64,000 nt of DNA from Metopolophium dirhodum (lineage: Eukaryota > Arthropoda > Insecta > Hemiptera > Aphididae): positions 152,542,758 to 152,606,757 of the forward strand of contig NC_083560.1 of assembly GCF_019925205.1 (NCBI RefSeq), in the 5' to 3' direction. Shown here in pieces: positions 1 through 14,470 of this stretch. Within the stretch, counting starts at the first letter, position 1. The number at the start of each line of letters is the position of its first letter. Position numbers and translations under genes: made by a program. A model generated the notes under the pieces. It was not told where the DNA came from and searched no databases. It saw nothing but the letters and a program-made list of their open reading frames with translations.

Positions 1-157
1 ACTTATGTGTTTTTTTTATTTGAAATGATTTACCCCATCAATGAAAAATGTTAATACTAACGTAATAATTGAGTTCTAAATTCTAGTTTTCTGAATATCT
101 AGTTAATTTATTGTGGATAAATGTATTTTCAATTGTCTGAAGTCTTATTTAACAACA

Positions 158-3100
158 ACTTATGTGTTTTTTTTATTTGAAATGATTTACCCCATCAATG
201 AAAAATGTTTTATTAACGTAATAATTGAGTTCTAAATTCTAGTTTTCTGAACATCTAGTTAATTTATAGTGGATAAATGTATTTGCAATTGTCTGAAGTC
301 TTCTTCATCAACATATTATGTTTTTTTTTTTAATTTGAAATGATGTACCCCAACAATGAATAATGTTAATATCAACGTATTTATTGACTTCTACATTCTA
401 GTTTTGCGTACAACTAATCTATCTATAGGTGACTAATGTATTTGCAATTGTCTGAAGTCTTATTCATCAACATATTATGTTTATTCTTTAATTTGAAATG
501 ATGTAACCCAACAATGAATAATGTTAATATTAACATAATTTTTGTGTTTTAAATTCTGGTTTTTCTGATCATCTAGTTTATGTATAGTGGATAAATGTAT
601 TTGCAATTGTCTGAAGTCTTATTCATCAACATATTATGTTTTTTTTTTAATTTGAAATGATGTACCCCAACAATGAATAATGTTAATATCAACGTATTTA
701 TTGACTTCTAAATTCTAGTTTTGCGTACAACTAATCTATCTATAGGTGAGTAATGTATTTGCAATTGTCTGAAGTCTTATTCAACAACAACTTATGTGTT
801 TTTTTTATTTGAAATGATTTACCCCATCAATGAAAAATGTTAATACTAACGTAATAATTGAGTTCTAAATTCTAGTTTTCTGAATATCTAGTTAATTTAT
901 TGTGGATAAATGTATTTTCAATTGTCTGAAGTCTTATTTAACAACAACTTATGTTTTTTTTTTAATTTGAAATGATGTACCCCAACAATGAATAACGTTA
1001 ATAGTAACGTAATTATTGACTTCTAAATTCTAGTTTTGCGTACAACTAATCTATCTATAGGTGACTAATGTATTTGCAATTGCCTGAAGTCTTATTCAAC
1101 AACAACTTATGTGTTTTTTTTATTTGAAATGATTTACCCCATCAATGAAAAATGTTAATATTAACGTAATAATTGAATTCTAAATTCTAGTTTTCTGAAC
1201 ATCTAGTTAATTTATAGTGGATAAATGTATTTGCAATTGTCTGAAGTCTTCTTCTTCAACATATTATGTTTTTTTTTTAATTTGAAATGATGTACCCCAA
1301 CAATGAATAATGTTAATATCAACGTATTTATTGACTTCTAAATTCTAGTTTTGCATACAACTAATCTATCTATAGATGACTAATGTATTTAGAATTGTCT
1401 GAAGTCTTATTCATCAACAACTTATGTGTTTTTTTTATTTGAAATGATTTACCCCATCAATGAAAAATGTTAATATTAACGTAATTTTTGAGTTTTAAAT
1501 TCGTGTTTTTCTGATCATCTAGTTAATGTATAGTAGATAAATGTATTTGCAATTACCTGAAGTCTTATTCAACAACAACTTATGTGTTTTTTTTATTTGA
1601 AATGATTTACCCCATCAATGAAAAATGTTAATACTAACGTAATAATTGAGTTCTAAATTCTAGTTTTCTGAATATCTAGTTAATTTATTGTGGATAAATG
1701 TATTTTTAATTGTCTGAAGTCTTATTTAACAACAACTTATGTGTTTTTTTTATTTGAAATGATTTACCCCATCAATGAAAAATGTTAATATTAACGTAAT
1801 AATTGAATTCTAAATTCTAGTTTTCTGAACATCTAGTTAATTTATAGTGGATAAATGTATTTGCAATTGTCTGAAGTCTTCTTCTTCAACATATTATGTT
1901 TTTTTTTTTAATTTGAAATGATGTACCCCAACAATGAATAATGTTAATATCAACGTATTTATTGACTTCTAAATTCTAGTTTTGCATACAACTAATCTAT
2001 CTATAGATGACTAATGTATTTTCAATTGTCTGAAGTCTTATTTAACAACAACTTATGTTTTTTTTTTAATTTGAAATGATGTACCCCAACAATGAATAAC
2101 GTTAATATTAACGTAATTATTGACTTCTAAATTCTAGTTTTGCGTACAACTAATCTATCTATAGGTGACTAATGTATTTGCAATTGCCTGAAGTCTTATT
2201 CAACAACAACTTATGTGTTTTTTTTATTTGAAATGATTTACCTCATCAATGAAAAATGTTAATATTAACGTAATAATTGAATTCTAAATTCTAGTTTTCT
2301 GAACATCTAGTTAATTTATAGTGGATAAATGTATTTGCAATTGTCTGAAGTCTTCTTCATCAACATATTATGTTTGTTTTTTAATTTGAAATGATGTACC
2401 CCAACAATGAATAATGTTAATATCAACGTCTTTATTGATTTCTAAATTCTAGTTTTGCGTACAACTAATCTAACTATAGGTGACTAATGTATTTGCAATT
2501 GTCTGAAGTCTTATTCAACAACAACTTATGTGTTTTTTTTATTTGAAATGATTTACCCCATCAATGAAAAATGTTAATATTAACGTAATTTTTGAGTTTT
2601 AAATTCTGGTTTTTCTGATCATCTAGTTTATGTATAGTGGATAAATGTATTTGCAATTGTCTGAAGTCTTATTCATCTACATATTATGTTTTTTTTTTAA
2701 TTTGAAATGATGTACCCTAACAATGAATAATGTTAATATCAACGTATTTATTGACTTCTAAATTCTAGTTTTGCGTACAACTAATCTATCTATAGGTGAG
2801 TAATGTATTTGCAATTGTCTGAAGTCTTATTCAACAACAACTTATGTGTTTTTATTATTTGAAATGATTTACCCCATCAATGAAAAATGTTAATACTAAC
2901 GTAATAATTGAGTTCTAAATTCTAGTTTTCTGAATATCTAGTTAATTTATGGTGGATAAATGTATTTTCAATTGTCTGAAGTCTTATTTTACAACAACTT
3001 ATGTTTTTTTTTTTAATTTGAAATGATGTACCCCAACAATGAATAATGTTAATATCAACGTATTTATTGACTTCTAAATTCTAGTTTTGCGTACAACTAA

Positions 3101-3265
3101 TCTATCTATAGGTGACTAATGTATTTGCAATTGTCTGAAGTCTTATTCATCAACATATTATGTTTATTCTTTAATTTGAAATGATGTAACCCAACAATGA
3201 ATAATGTTAATATTAACGTAATTTTTGAGTTCGAAATTCTGGTTTTTCAGATCATCTAGTTTATG
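158..3265. repeat. Higher-order repeat, copy 1 (25-mer register, ~3.94 kb period)
   Basis: About 20 consecutive monomers whose private variants recur in the same order about 3,942 bp downstream. Examples are CTACATTC at 391 and 4333, TACCTCATC near 2239 and 6181, TCTTTATTGATT near 2430 and 6371, CATCTACATATT near 2674 and 6618, and TTATTTTACAAC near 2984 and 6930. The match breaks near 3265, where TCGATAAATG is replaced by TGGATAAATG in the second copy. The rest of the unit is built from other monomers. The offset corresponds to 25 monomers of about 157.7 bp. Confidence 0.88.
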
Positions 3266-4100
3266 TATAGTCGATAAATGTATTTGCAATTGTCTGAAGT
3301 CTTCTTCATCAACATAGTATGTTTTTTTTTTAATTTGAAATGATGTACCCCAACAATGAATAACGTTAATATCAACGTATTTATTGACTTCTAAATTCTA
3401 GTTTTGCGTACAACTAATCTATCTATAGGTGACTAATGTATTTGCAATTGCCTGAAGTCTTATTCAACAACAACTTGTGTTTTTTTTATTTGAAATGATT
3501 TACCCCATCAATGAAAAATGTTAATATTAACGTAATAATTGAATTCTAAATTCTAGTTTTCTGAATATCTAGTTAATTTATAGTGGATAAATGTATTTGC
3601 AATTGTCTGAAGTCTTCTTCATCAACATATTATGTTTTTTTTTAATTAGAAATGATGTACCCCAACAATGAATAATGTTAATATCAACGTATTTATTGAC
3701 TTCTAAATTCTAGTTTTGCGTACAACTAATCTATCTATAGATGACTAATGTATTTGCAATTGTCTGAAGTCTTATTCATCAACAACTTATGTGTTTTTTT
3801 TATTTGAAATGATTTACCCCATCAATGAAAAATGTTAATATTAACGTAATTTTTGAGTTTTAAATTCTGGTTTTTCTGATCATCTAGTTAATGTATAGTA
3901 GATAAATGTATTTGCAATTACCTGAAGTCTTATTCAACGACAACTTATGTGTTTTTTTTTATTTGAAATGATTTACCCCATCAATGAAAAATGTTAATAC
4001 TAACGTAATAATTGAGTTCTAAATTCTAGTTTTCTGAATATCTAGTTAATTTATTGTGGATAAATGTATTTTCAATTGTCTGAAGTCTTATTTAACAACA

Positions 4101-7100
4101 ACTTATGTGTTTTTTTTATTTGAAATGATTTACCCCATCAATGAAAAATGTTTTATTAACGTAATAATTGAGTTCTAAATTCTAGTTTTCTGAACATCTA
4201 GTTAATTTATAGTGGATAAATGTATTTGCAATTGTCTGAAGTCTTCTTCATCAACATATTATGTTTTTTTTTTAATTTGAAATGATGTACCCCAACAATG
4301 AATAATGTTAATATCAACGTATTTATTGACTTCTACATTCTAGTTTTGCGTACAACTAATCTATCTATAGGTGACTAATGTATTTGCAATTGTCTGAAGT
4401 CTTATTCATCAACATATTATGTTTATTCTTTAATTTGAAATGATGTAACCCAACAATGAATAATGTTAATATTAACATAATTTTTGTGTTTTAAATTCTG
4501 GTTTTTCTGATCATCTAGTTTATGTATAGTGGATAAATGTATTTGCAATTGTCTGAAGTCTTATTCATCAACATATTATGTTTTTTTTTTAATTTGAAAT
4601 GATGTACCCCAACAATGAATAATGTTAATATCAACGTATTTATTGACTTCTAAATTCTAGTTTTGCGTACAACTAATCTATCTATAGGTGAGTAATGTAT
4701 TTGCAATTGTCTGAAGTCTTATTCAACAACAACTTATGTGTTTTTTTTATTTGAAATGATTTACCCCATCAATGAAAAATGTTAATACTAACGTAATAAT
4801 TGAGTTCTAAATTCTAGTTTTCTGAATATCTAGTTAATTTATTGTGGATAAATGTATTTTCAATTGTCTGAAGTCTTATTTAACAACAACTTATGTTTTT
4901 TTTTTAATTTGAAATGATGTACCCCAACAATGAATAACGTTAATAGTAACGTAATTATTGACTTCTAAATTCTAGTTTTGCGTACAACTAATCTATCTAT
5001 AGGTGACTAATGTATTTGCAATTGCCTGAAGTCTTATTCAACAACAACTTATGTGTTTTTTTTATTTGAAATGATTTACCCCATCAATGAAAAATGTTAA
5101 TATTAACGTAATAATTGAATTCTAAATTCTAGTTTTCTGAACATCTAGTTAATTTATAGTGGATAAATGTATTTGCAATTGTCTGAAGTCTTCTTCTTCA
5201 ACATATTATGTTTTTTTTTTAATTTGAAATGATGTACCCCAACAATGAATAATGTTAATATCAACGTATTTATTGACTTCTAAATTCTAGTTTTGCATAC
5301 AACTAATCTATCTATAGATGACTAATGTATTTGCAATTGTCTGAAGTCTTATTCATCAACAACTTATGTGTTTTTTTTATTTGAAATGATTTACCCCATC
5401 AATGAAAAATGTTAATATTAACGTAATTTTTGAGTTTTAAATTCGTGTTTTTCTGATCATCTAGTTAATGTATAGTAGATAAATGTATTTGCAATTACCT
5501 GAAGTCTTATTCAACAACAACTTATGTGTTTTTTTTATTTGAAATGATTTACCCCATCAATGAAAAATGTTAATACTAACGTAATAATTGAGTTCTAAAT
5601 TCTAGTTTTCTGAATATCTAGTTAATTTATTGTGGATAAATGTATTTTCAATTGTCTGAAGTCTTATTTAACAACAACTTATGTGTTTTTTTTATTTGAA
5701 ATGATTTACCCCATCAATGAAAAATGTTAATATTAACGTAATAATTGAATTCTAAATTCTAGTTTTCTGAACATCTAGTTAATTTATAGTGGATAAATGT
5801 ATTTGCAATTGTCTGAAGTCTTCTTCTTCAACATATTATGTTTTTTTTTTTAATTTGAAATGATGTACCCCAACAATGAATAAAGTTAATATCAACGTAT
5901 TTATTGACTTCTAAATTCTAGTTTTGCATACAACTAATCTATCTATAGATGACTAATGTATTTTCAATTGTCTGAAGTCTTATTTAACAACAACTTATGT
6001 TTTTTTTTTAATTTGAAATGATGTACCCCAACAATGAATAACGTTAATATTAACGTAATTATTGACTTCTAAATTCTAGTTTTGCGTACAACTAATCTAT
6101 CTATAGGTGACTAATGTATTTGCAATTGCCTGAAGTCTTATTCAACAACAACTTATGTGTTTTTTTTATTTGAAATGATTTACCTCATCAATGAAAAATG
6201 TTAATATTAACGTAATAATTGAATTCTAAATTCTAGTTTTCTGAACATCTAGTTAATTTATAGTGGATAAATGTATTTGCAATTGTCTGAAGTCTTCTTC
6301 ATCAACATATTATGTTTGTTTTTTAATTTGAAATGATGTACCCCAACAATGAATAATGTTAATATCAACGTCTTTATTGATTTCTAAATTCTAGTTTTGC
6401 GTACAACTAATCTAACTATAGGTGACTAATGTATTTGCAATTGTCTGAAGTCTTATTCAACAACAACTTATGTGTTTTTTTTATTTGAAATGATTTACCC
6501 CATCAATGAAAAATGTTAATATTAACGTAATTTTTGAGTTTTAAATTCTGGTTTTTCTGATCATCTAGTTTATGTATAGTGGATAAATGTATTTGCAATT
6601 GTCTGAAGTCTTATTCATCTACATATTATGTTTTTTTTTTAATTTGAAATGATGTACCCTAACAATGAATAATGTTAATATCAACGTATTTATTGACTTC
6701 TAAATTCTAGTTTTGCGTACAACTAATCTATCTATAGGTGAGTAATGTATTTGCAATTGTCTGAAGTCTTATTCAACAACAACTTATGTGTTTTTTTTAT
6801 TTGAAATGATTTACCCCATCAATGAAAAATGTTAATACTAACGTAATAATTGAGTTCTAAATTCTAGTTTTCTGAATATCTAGTTAATTTATGGTGGATA
6901 AATGTATTTTCAATTGTCTGAAGTCTTATTTTACAACAACTTATGTTTTTTTTTTAATTTGAAATGATGTACCCCAACAATGAATAATGTTAATATCAAC
7001 GTATTTATTGACTTCTAAATTCTAGTTTTGCGTACAACTAATCTATCTATAGGTGACTAATGTATTTGCAATTGTCTGAAGTCTTATTCATCAACATATT

Positions 7101-7208
7101 ATGTTTATTCTTTAATTTGAAATGATGTAACCCAACAATGAATAATGTTAATATTAACGTAATTTTTGAGTTCGAAATTCTGGTTTTTCAGATCATCTAG
7201 TTTATGTA
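4101..7208. repeat. Higher-order repeat, copy 2 (25-mer register)
   Basis: Near-identical copy of 158-3265, sharing the same private variants in the same order. A third start of the register, a monomer with the contracted AATGTTTTATTAACG block, occurs at 8046, giving spacings of 3,943 and 3,945 bp. After 7208 the array switches to a 4-monomer (about 630 bp) duplication marked by CGAAATTCTGG at about 7173 and 7803. Confidence 0.87.
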
Positions 7209-8045
7209 TAGTGGATAAATGTATTTGCAATTGTCTGAAGTCTTCTTCATCAACATATTATGTTTTTTTTTTAATTTGAAATGATGTACCCCAACAATGA
7301 ATAATGTTAATATCAACGTATTTATTGACTTCTAAATTCTAGTTTTGCGTACAACTAATCTATCTATAGGTGAGTAATGTATTTGCAATTGTCTGAAGTC
7401 TTATTCAACAACAACTTATGTGTTTTTTTTATTTGAAATGATTTACCCCATCAATGAAAAATGTTAATACTAACGTAATAATTGAGTTCTAAATTCTAGT
7501 TTTCTGAATATCTAGTTAATTTATGGTGGATAAATGTATTTTCAATTGTCTGAAGTCTTATTTAACAACAACTTATGTTTTTTTTTTAATTTGAAATGAT
7601 GTACCCCAACAATGAATAATGTTAATATCAACGTATTTATTGACTTCTAAATTCTAGTTTTGCGTACAACTAATCTATCTATAGGTGACTAATGTATTTG
7701 CAATTGTCTGAAGTCTTATTCATCAACATATTATGTTTATTCTTTAATTTGAAATGATGTAACCCAACAATGAATAATGTTAATATTAACGTAATTTTTG
7801 AGTTCGAAATTCTGGTTTTTCAGATCATCTAGTTTATGTATAGTCGATAAATGTATTTGCAATTGTCTGAAGTCTTCTTCATCAACATATTATGTTTTTT
7901 TTTTAATTTGAAATGATGTACCCCAACAATGAATAATGTTAATATCAACGTATTTATTGACTTCTAAATTCTAGTTTTGCGTACAACTAATCTATCTATA
8001 GGTGAGTAATGTATTTGCAATTGTCTGAAGTCTTATTCAACAACA

Positions 8046-9480
8046 ACTTATGTGTTTTTTTTTATTTGAAATGATTTACCCCATCAATGAAAAATGTTTT
8101 ATTAACGTAATAATTGAGTTCTAAATTCTAGTTTTCTGAACATCTAGTTAATTTATAGTGGATAAATGTATTTGCAATTGTCTGAAGTCTTCTTCATCAA
8201 CATATTATGTTTTTTTTTTTAATTTGAAATGATGTACCCCAACAATGAATAATGTTAATATCAACGTATTTATTGACTTCTAAATTCTAGTTTTGCGTAC
8301 AACTAATCTATCTATAGGTGACTAATGTATTTGCAATTGTCTGAAGTCTTATTCATCAACATATTATGTTTATTCTTTAATTTGAAATGATGTAACCCAA
8401 CAATGAAAAATGTTTTAATAACGTAATAATTGAGTTCTAAATTCTAGTTTTCTGAACATCTAGTTAATTTATAGTGGATAAATGTATTTGCAATTGTCTG
8501 AAGTCTTCTTCATCAACATATTATGTTTTTTTTTTAATTTGAAATGATGTACCCCAACAATGAATAATGTTAATATCAACGTATTTATTGACTTCTAAAT
8601 TCTAGTTTTGCGTACAACTAATCTATCTATAGGTGACTAATGTATTTGCAATTGTCTGAAGTCTTATTCATCAACATATTACGTTTATTCTTTAATTTGA
8701 AATGATGTAACCCAACAATGAATAATGTTAATATAAACGTAATTTTTGAGTTTTAAACTCTGGTTTTTCTGATCATCTAGTTTATGTATAGTGGATAAAT
8801 GTATTTGCAATTGTCTGAAGTCTTATTCATCAACATATTATGTTTTTTTTTTAATTTGAAATGATGTACCCCAACAATGAATAATGTTAATATCAACGTA
8901 TTTATTGACTTCTAAATTCTAGTTTTGCGTACAACTAATCTATCTATAGGTGAGTAATGTATTTGCAATTGTCTGAAGTCTTATTCATCAACATATTATG
9001 TTTATTCTTTAATTTGAAATGATGTAACCCAACAATGAATAATGTTAATATTAACGTAATTTTTGAGTTCGAAATTCTGGTTTTTCAGATCATCTAGTTT
9101 ATGTATAGTCGATAAATGTATTTGCAATTGTCTGAAGTCTTCTTCATCAACATATTATGTTTTTTTTTTAATTTGAAATGATGTACCCCAACAATGAATA
9201 ACGTTAATATTAACGTAATTATTGACTTCTAAATTCTAGTTTTGCGTACAACTAATCTATCTATAGGTGACTAATGAATTTGCAATTGCCTGAAGTCTTA
9301 TTCAACAACAACTTATGTGTTTTTTTTGTTTGAAATGATTTACCCCATCAATGAAAAATGTTAATATTAACGTAATAATTGAATTCTAAATTCTAGTTTT
9401 CTGAACATCTAGTTAATTTATAGTGGATAAATGTATTTGCAATTGTCTGAAGTCTTCTTCATCAACATATTATGTTTTTT
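8046..9480. repeat. 12-mer higher-order repeat, copy 1
   Basis: Block of about nine monomers repeated at an offset of 1,895 bp (12 monomers). Markers include the type-3/type-a chimera AACAATGAAAAATGTTTTAA at about 8398 and 10293, CTAATGAATT at 9271 and 11166, and a T-tract interrupted by G (TTTGTTTGAAATG) near 9327 and 11222. The unit is distinct from the 3.94-kb repeat to its left. Confidence 0.85.
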
Positions 9481-9940
9481 TTTTAATTTGAAATGATGTA
9501 CCCCAACAATGAATAACGTTAATATTAACGTAATTATTGACTTCTAAATTCTAGTTTTGCGTACAACTAATCTATCTATAGGTGACTAATGTATTTGCAA
9601 TTGCCTGAAGTCTTATTCAACAACAACTTATGTGTTTTTTTTATTTGAAATGATTTACCCCATCAATGAAAAATGTTAATATTAACGTAATAATTGAATT
9701 CTAAATTCTAGTTTTCTGAACATCTAGTTAATTTATAGTGGATAAATGTATTTGCAATTGTCTGAAGTCTTCTTCATCAACATATTATGTTTTTTTTTTA
9801 ATTTGAAATGATGTACCCCAACAATGAATAATGTTAATATCAACGTATTTATTGACTTCTAAATTCTAGTTTTGCGTACAACTAATCTATCTATAGGTGA
9901 CTAATGTATTTGCAATTGCCTGAAGTCTTATTCAACAACA

Positions 9941-11375
9941 ACTTATGTGTTTTTTTTTATTTGAAATGATTTACCCCATCAATGAAAAATGTTTTATTAA
10001 CGTAATAATTGAGTTCTAAATTCTAGTTTTCTGAACATCTAGTTAATTTATAGTGGATAAATGTATTTGCAATTGTCTGAAGTCTTCTTCATCAACATAT
10101 TATGTTTTTTTTTTTAATTTGAAATGATGTACCCCAACAATGAATAATGTTAATATCAACGTATTTATTGACTTCTAAATTCTAGTTTTGCGTACAACTA
10201 ATCTATCTATAGGTGACTAATGTATTTGCAATTGTCTGAAGTCTTATTCATCAACATATTATGTTTATTCTTTAATTTGAAATGATGTAACCCAACAATG
10301 AAAAATGTTTTAATAACGTAATAATTGAGTTCTAAATTCTAGTTTTCTGAACATCTAGTTAATTTATAGTGGATAAATGTATTTGCAATTGTCTGAAGTC
10401 TTCTTCATCAACATATTATGTTTTTTTTTTAATTTGAAATGATGTACCCCAACAATGAATAATGTTAATATCAACGTATTTATTGACTTCTAAATTCTAG
10501 TTTTGCGTACAACTAATCTATCTATAGGTGACTAATGTATTTGCAATTGTCTGAAGTCTTATTCATCAACATATTACGTTTATTCTTTAATTTGAAATGA
10601 TGTAACCCAACAATGAATAATGTTAATATAAACGTAATTTTTGAGTTTTAAACTCTGGTTTTTCTGATCATCTAGTTTATGTATAGTGGATAAATGTATT
10701 TGCAATTGTCTGAAGTCTTATTCATCAACATATTATGTTTTTTTTTTAATTTGAAATGATGTACCCCAACAATGAATAATGTTAATATCAACGTATTTAT
10801 TGACTTCTAAATTCTAGTTTTGCGTACAACTAATCTATCTATAGGTGAGTAATGTATTTGCAATTGTCTGAAGTCTTATTCATCAACATATTATGTTTAT
10901 TCTTTAATTTGAAATGATGTAACCCAACAATGAATAATGTTAATATTAACGTAATTTTTGAGTTCGAAATTCTGGTTTTTCAGATCATCTAGTTTATGTA
11001 TAGTCGATAAATGTATTTGCAATTGTCTGAAGTCTTCTTCATCAACATATTATGTTTTTTTTTTAATTTGAAATGATGTACCCCAACAATGAATAACGTT
11101 AATATTAACGTAATTATTGACTTCTAAATTCTAGTTTTGCGTACAACTAATCTATCTATAGGTGACTAATGAATTTGCAATTGCCTGAAGTCTTATTCAA
11201 CAACAACTTATGTGTTTTTTTTGTTTGAAATGATTTACCCCATCAATGAAAAATGTTAATATTAACGTAATAATTGAATTCTAAATTCTAGTTTTCTGAA
11301 CATCTAGTTAATTTATAGTGGATAAATGTATTTGCAATTGTCTGAAGTCTTCTTCATCAACATATTATGTTTTTT
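9941..11375. repeat. 12-mer higher-order repeat, copy 2
   Basis: Second copy of 8046-9480, with all marker variants conserved. The match ends near 11375, where this copy continues with GTAACCCAAC and a TATCATTGTATT block while the first continues with GTACCCC and TATTAACGT. Confidence 0.85.
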
Positions 11376-13379
11376 TTTTTAATTTGAAATGATGTAACCC
11401 AACAATGAATAATGTTAATATCATTGTATTTATTGACTTCTTAATTCTAGTTTTGCGTACAACTAATCTATCTATAGGTGACTAATGTATTTGCAATTGC
11501 CTGAAGTCTTATTCAACAACAACTTATGTGTTTTTTTTATTTGAAATGATTTACCCCATCAATGAAAAATGTTAATATTAACGTAATAATTGAATTCTAA
11601 ATTCTAGTTTTCTGAACATCTAGTTAATTTATAGTGGATAAATGTATTTGCAATTGTCTGAAGTCTTCTTCATCAACATATTATGTTTTTTTTTTAATTT
11701 GAAATGATGTACCCCAACAATGAATAATGTTAATATCAACGTATTTATTGACTTCTAAATTCTAGTTTTGCGTACAACTAATCTATCTATAGGTGACTAA
11801 TGTATTTGCAATTGCCTGAAGTCTTATTCAACAACAACTTATGTGTTTTTTTTATTTGAAATGATTTACCCCATCAATGAAAAATGTTAATATTAACGTA
11901 ATAATTGAATTCTAAATTCTAGTTTTCTGAACATCTAGTTAATTTATAGTGGATAAATGTATTTGCAATTGTCTGAAGTCTTCTTCATCAACATATTATG
12001 TTTTTTTTTTAATTTGAAATGATGTACCCCAACAATGAATAATGTTAATATCAACGTATTTATTGACTTCTAAATTCTAGTTTTGCGTACAACTAATCTA
12101 TCTATAGGTGACTAATGTATTTGCAATTACCTGAAGTCTTATTCAACAACAACTTATGTGTTTTTTTTATTTGAAATGATTTACCCCATCAATGAAAAAT
12201 GTTAATACTCACGTAATAATTGAGTTCTAAATTCTAGTTTTCTGAATATCTAGTTAATTTATTGTGGATAAATGTATTTTCAATTGTCTGAAGTCTTATT
12301 TAACAACAACTTATGTTTTTTTTTTAATTTGAAATGATGTACCCCAACAATGAATAACGTTAATATTAACGTTATTATTGACTCCTAAATTCTAGTTTTG
12401 CGTACAACTAATCTATCTATAGGTGACTAATGTATTTGCAATTGCCTGAAGTCTTATTCAACAACAACTTATGTGTTTTTTTTATTTGAAATGAATTACC
12501 CCATCAATGAAAAATGTTAATATTAACGTAATAATTGAATTCTAAATTCTAGTTTTCTGAACATCTAGTTAATTTATAGTGGATAAATGTATTTGCAATT
12601 GTCTGAAGTCTTCTTCATCAACATATTATGTTTTTTTTTAATTTGAAATGATGTACCCCAACAATGAATAATGTTAATATCAACGTATTTATTGACTTCT
12701 AAATTCTAGTTTTGCGTACAACTAATCTATCTATAGATGACTAATGTATTTGCAATTGTCTGAAGTCTTATTCATCAACATATTATGTTTATTCTTTAAT
12801 TTGAAATGATGTAACCCAACAATGAATAATGTTAATATTAACGTAATAATTGAGTTTTAAATTCTGGTTTTTCTGATCATCTAGTTTATGTATAGTAGAT
12901 AAATGTATTTGCAATTACCTGAAGTCTTATTCAACAACAACTTATGTGTTTTTTTTATTTGAAATGATTTACCCCATCAATGAAAAATGTTTTATTAACG
13001 TAATAATTGAGTTCTAAATTCTAGTATTCTGAACATCTAGTTAATTTATAGTGGATAAATGTATTTGCAATTGTCTGAAGTCTTCTTCATCAACATATTA
13101 TGTTTTTTTTTTAATTTGAAATGATGTACGCCAAAAATGAATAATCTTAATATCAACGTATTTATTGACTTCTAAATTCTAGTTTTGCGTACAACTAATC
13201 TATCTATAGGTGACTAATGTATTTGCAATTGTCTGAAGTCTTATTCAACAACAACTTATGTGTTTTTTTTATTTGAAATGATTTACCCCATCAATGAAAA
13301 ATGTTAATATTAACGTAATTTTTGAGTTTTAAATTCTGGATATCTGATCATCTAGTTTATGTATCGTGGATAAATGTAT

Positions 13380-14470
13380 TTGCAATTGTCTGAAGTCTTA
13401 TTCATCAACATATTATTTTTTTTTTTTTTAATTTGAAATGATGTAACCCAACAATGAATAATGTTAATATCATTGTATTTATTGACTTCTTAATTCTAGT
13501 TTTGCGTACAACTAATCTATCTATAGGTGACTAATGTATTTGCAATTGCCTGAAGTCTTATTTAACAACAACTTATGTGTTTTTTTTATTTGAAATGATT
13601 TACCCCATCAATGAAAAATGTTAATATTAACGTAATAATTGAGTTCTAAATTCTAGTTTTTTGAACATCTAGTTAATTTATAGTGGATAAATGTATTTGC
13701 AATTGTCTGAAGTCTTATTCGTCAACAAATTATGTTTTTTTTAATTTGAAATGTTGTACCCCAACAATGAAAATGTTAATATCAACATATTTATTGACTT
13801 CTAAATTCTAGTTTTGCATACAACTAATCTATCTATAGGTGACTGATGTATTTGCAATTGTCTGAAGTCTTATTCATCAACATATTATGTTTATTCTTTA
13901 ATTTGAAATGATGTAACCCTTCAATGAATAATGTTAATATTAACGTAATTTTTGAGTTTTAAATTCTGGTTTTTCTGATCATCTAGTTTATGTATAGTGG
14001 ATAAATGTATTTGCAATTGTCTGAAGTCTTATTCATCAACATATTATGTTTTTTTTTTAATTTGAAATGATGTAACCCAACAATGAATAATGATAATATT
14101 AACGTAATTTTTGTGTTCTATATTCTAGTTTTGGGTTCAACTAATCTAACTAAAGGTGACTAATGTATTTGCAATTGTCTGAAGTCTTATTCAACAACAA
14201 CTTATGTGTTTTTTTTATTTGATATGATTTACCCCATCAATGAAAAATGTTAATATTAACGTAATAACTGAGTTCTAAATTCTAGTTTTCTGAACATCTA
14301 GTTAAATTATAGTGGGTAAATGTATTTGCAATTGTCTGAAGTCTTCTTCATCAACATATTATGTTTTTTTTTTAATTTGAAATGATGTACCCAACAATGA
14401 ATTATGTTAATATCAACGTATTTATTGACTTCTAAATTCTAGTTTTGCGTACAACTAATCTATCTATAGG
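13380..14470. repeat. Satellite segmental duplication A, copy 1
   Basis: Seven-monomer block repeated about 4,262 bp (27 monomers) downstream. Shared private variants are the long T-tract after TATTA (13411 and 17673), GAAATGTTGTACCCC with a shortened CAATGAAAATG, GACTGATG, GTAACCCTTCAATG, ATAACTGAG, and a one-base-short GTACCCAACAATGAATTATG. Confidence 0.82.
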
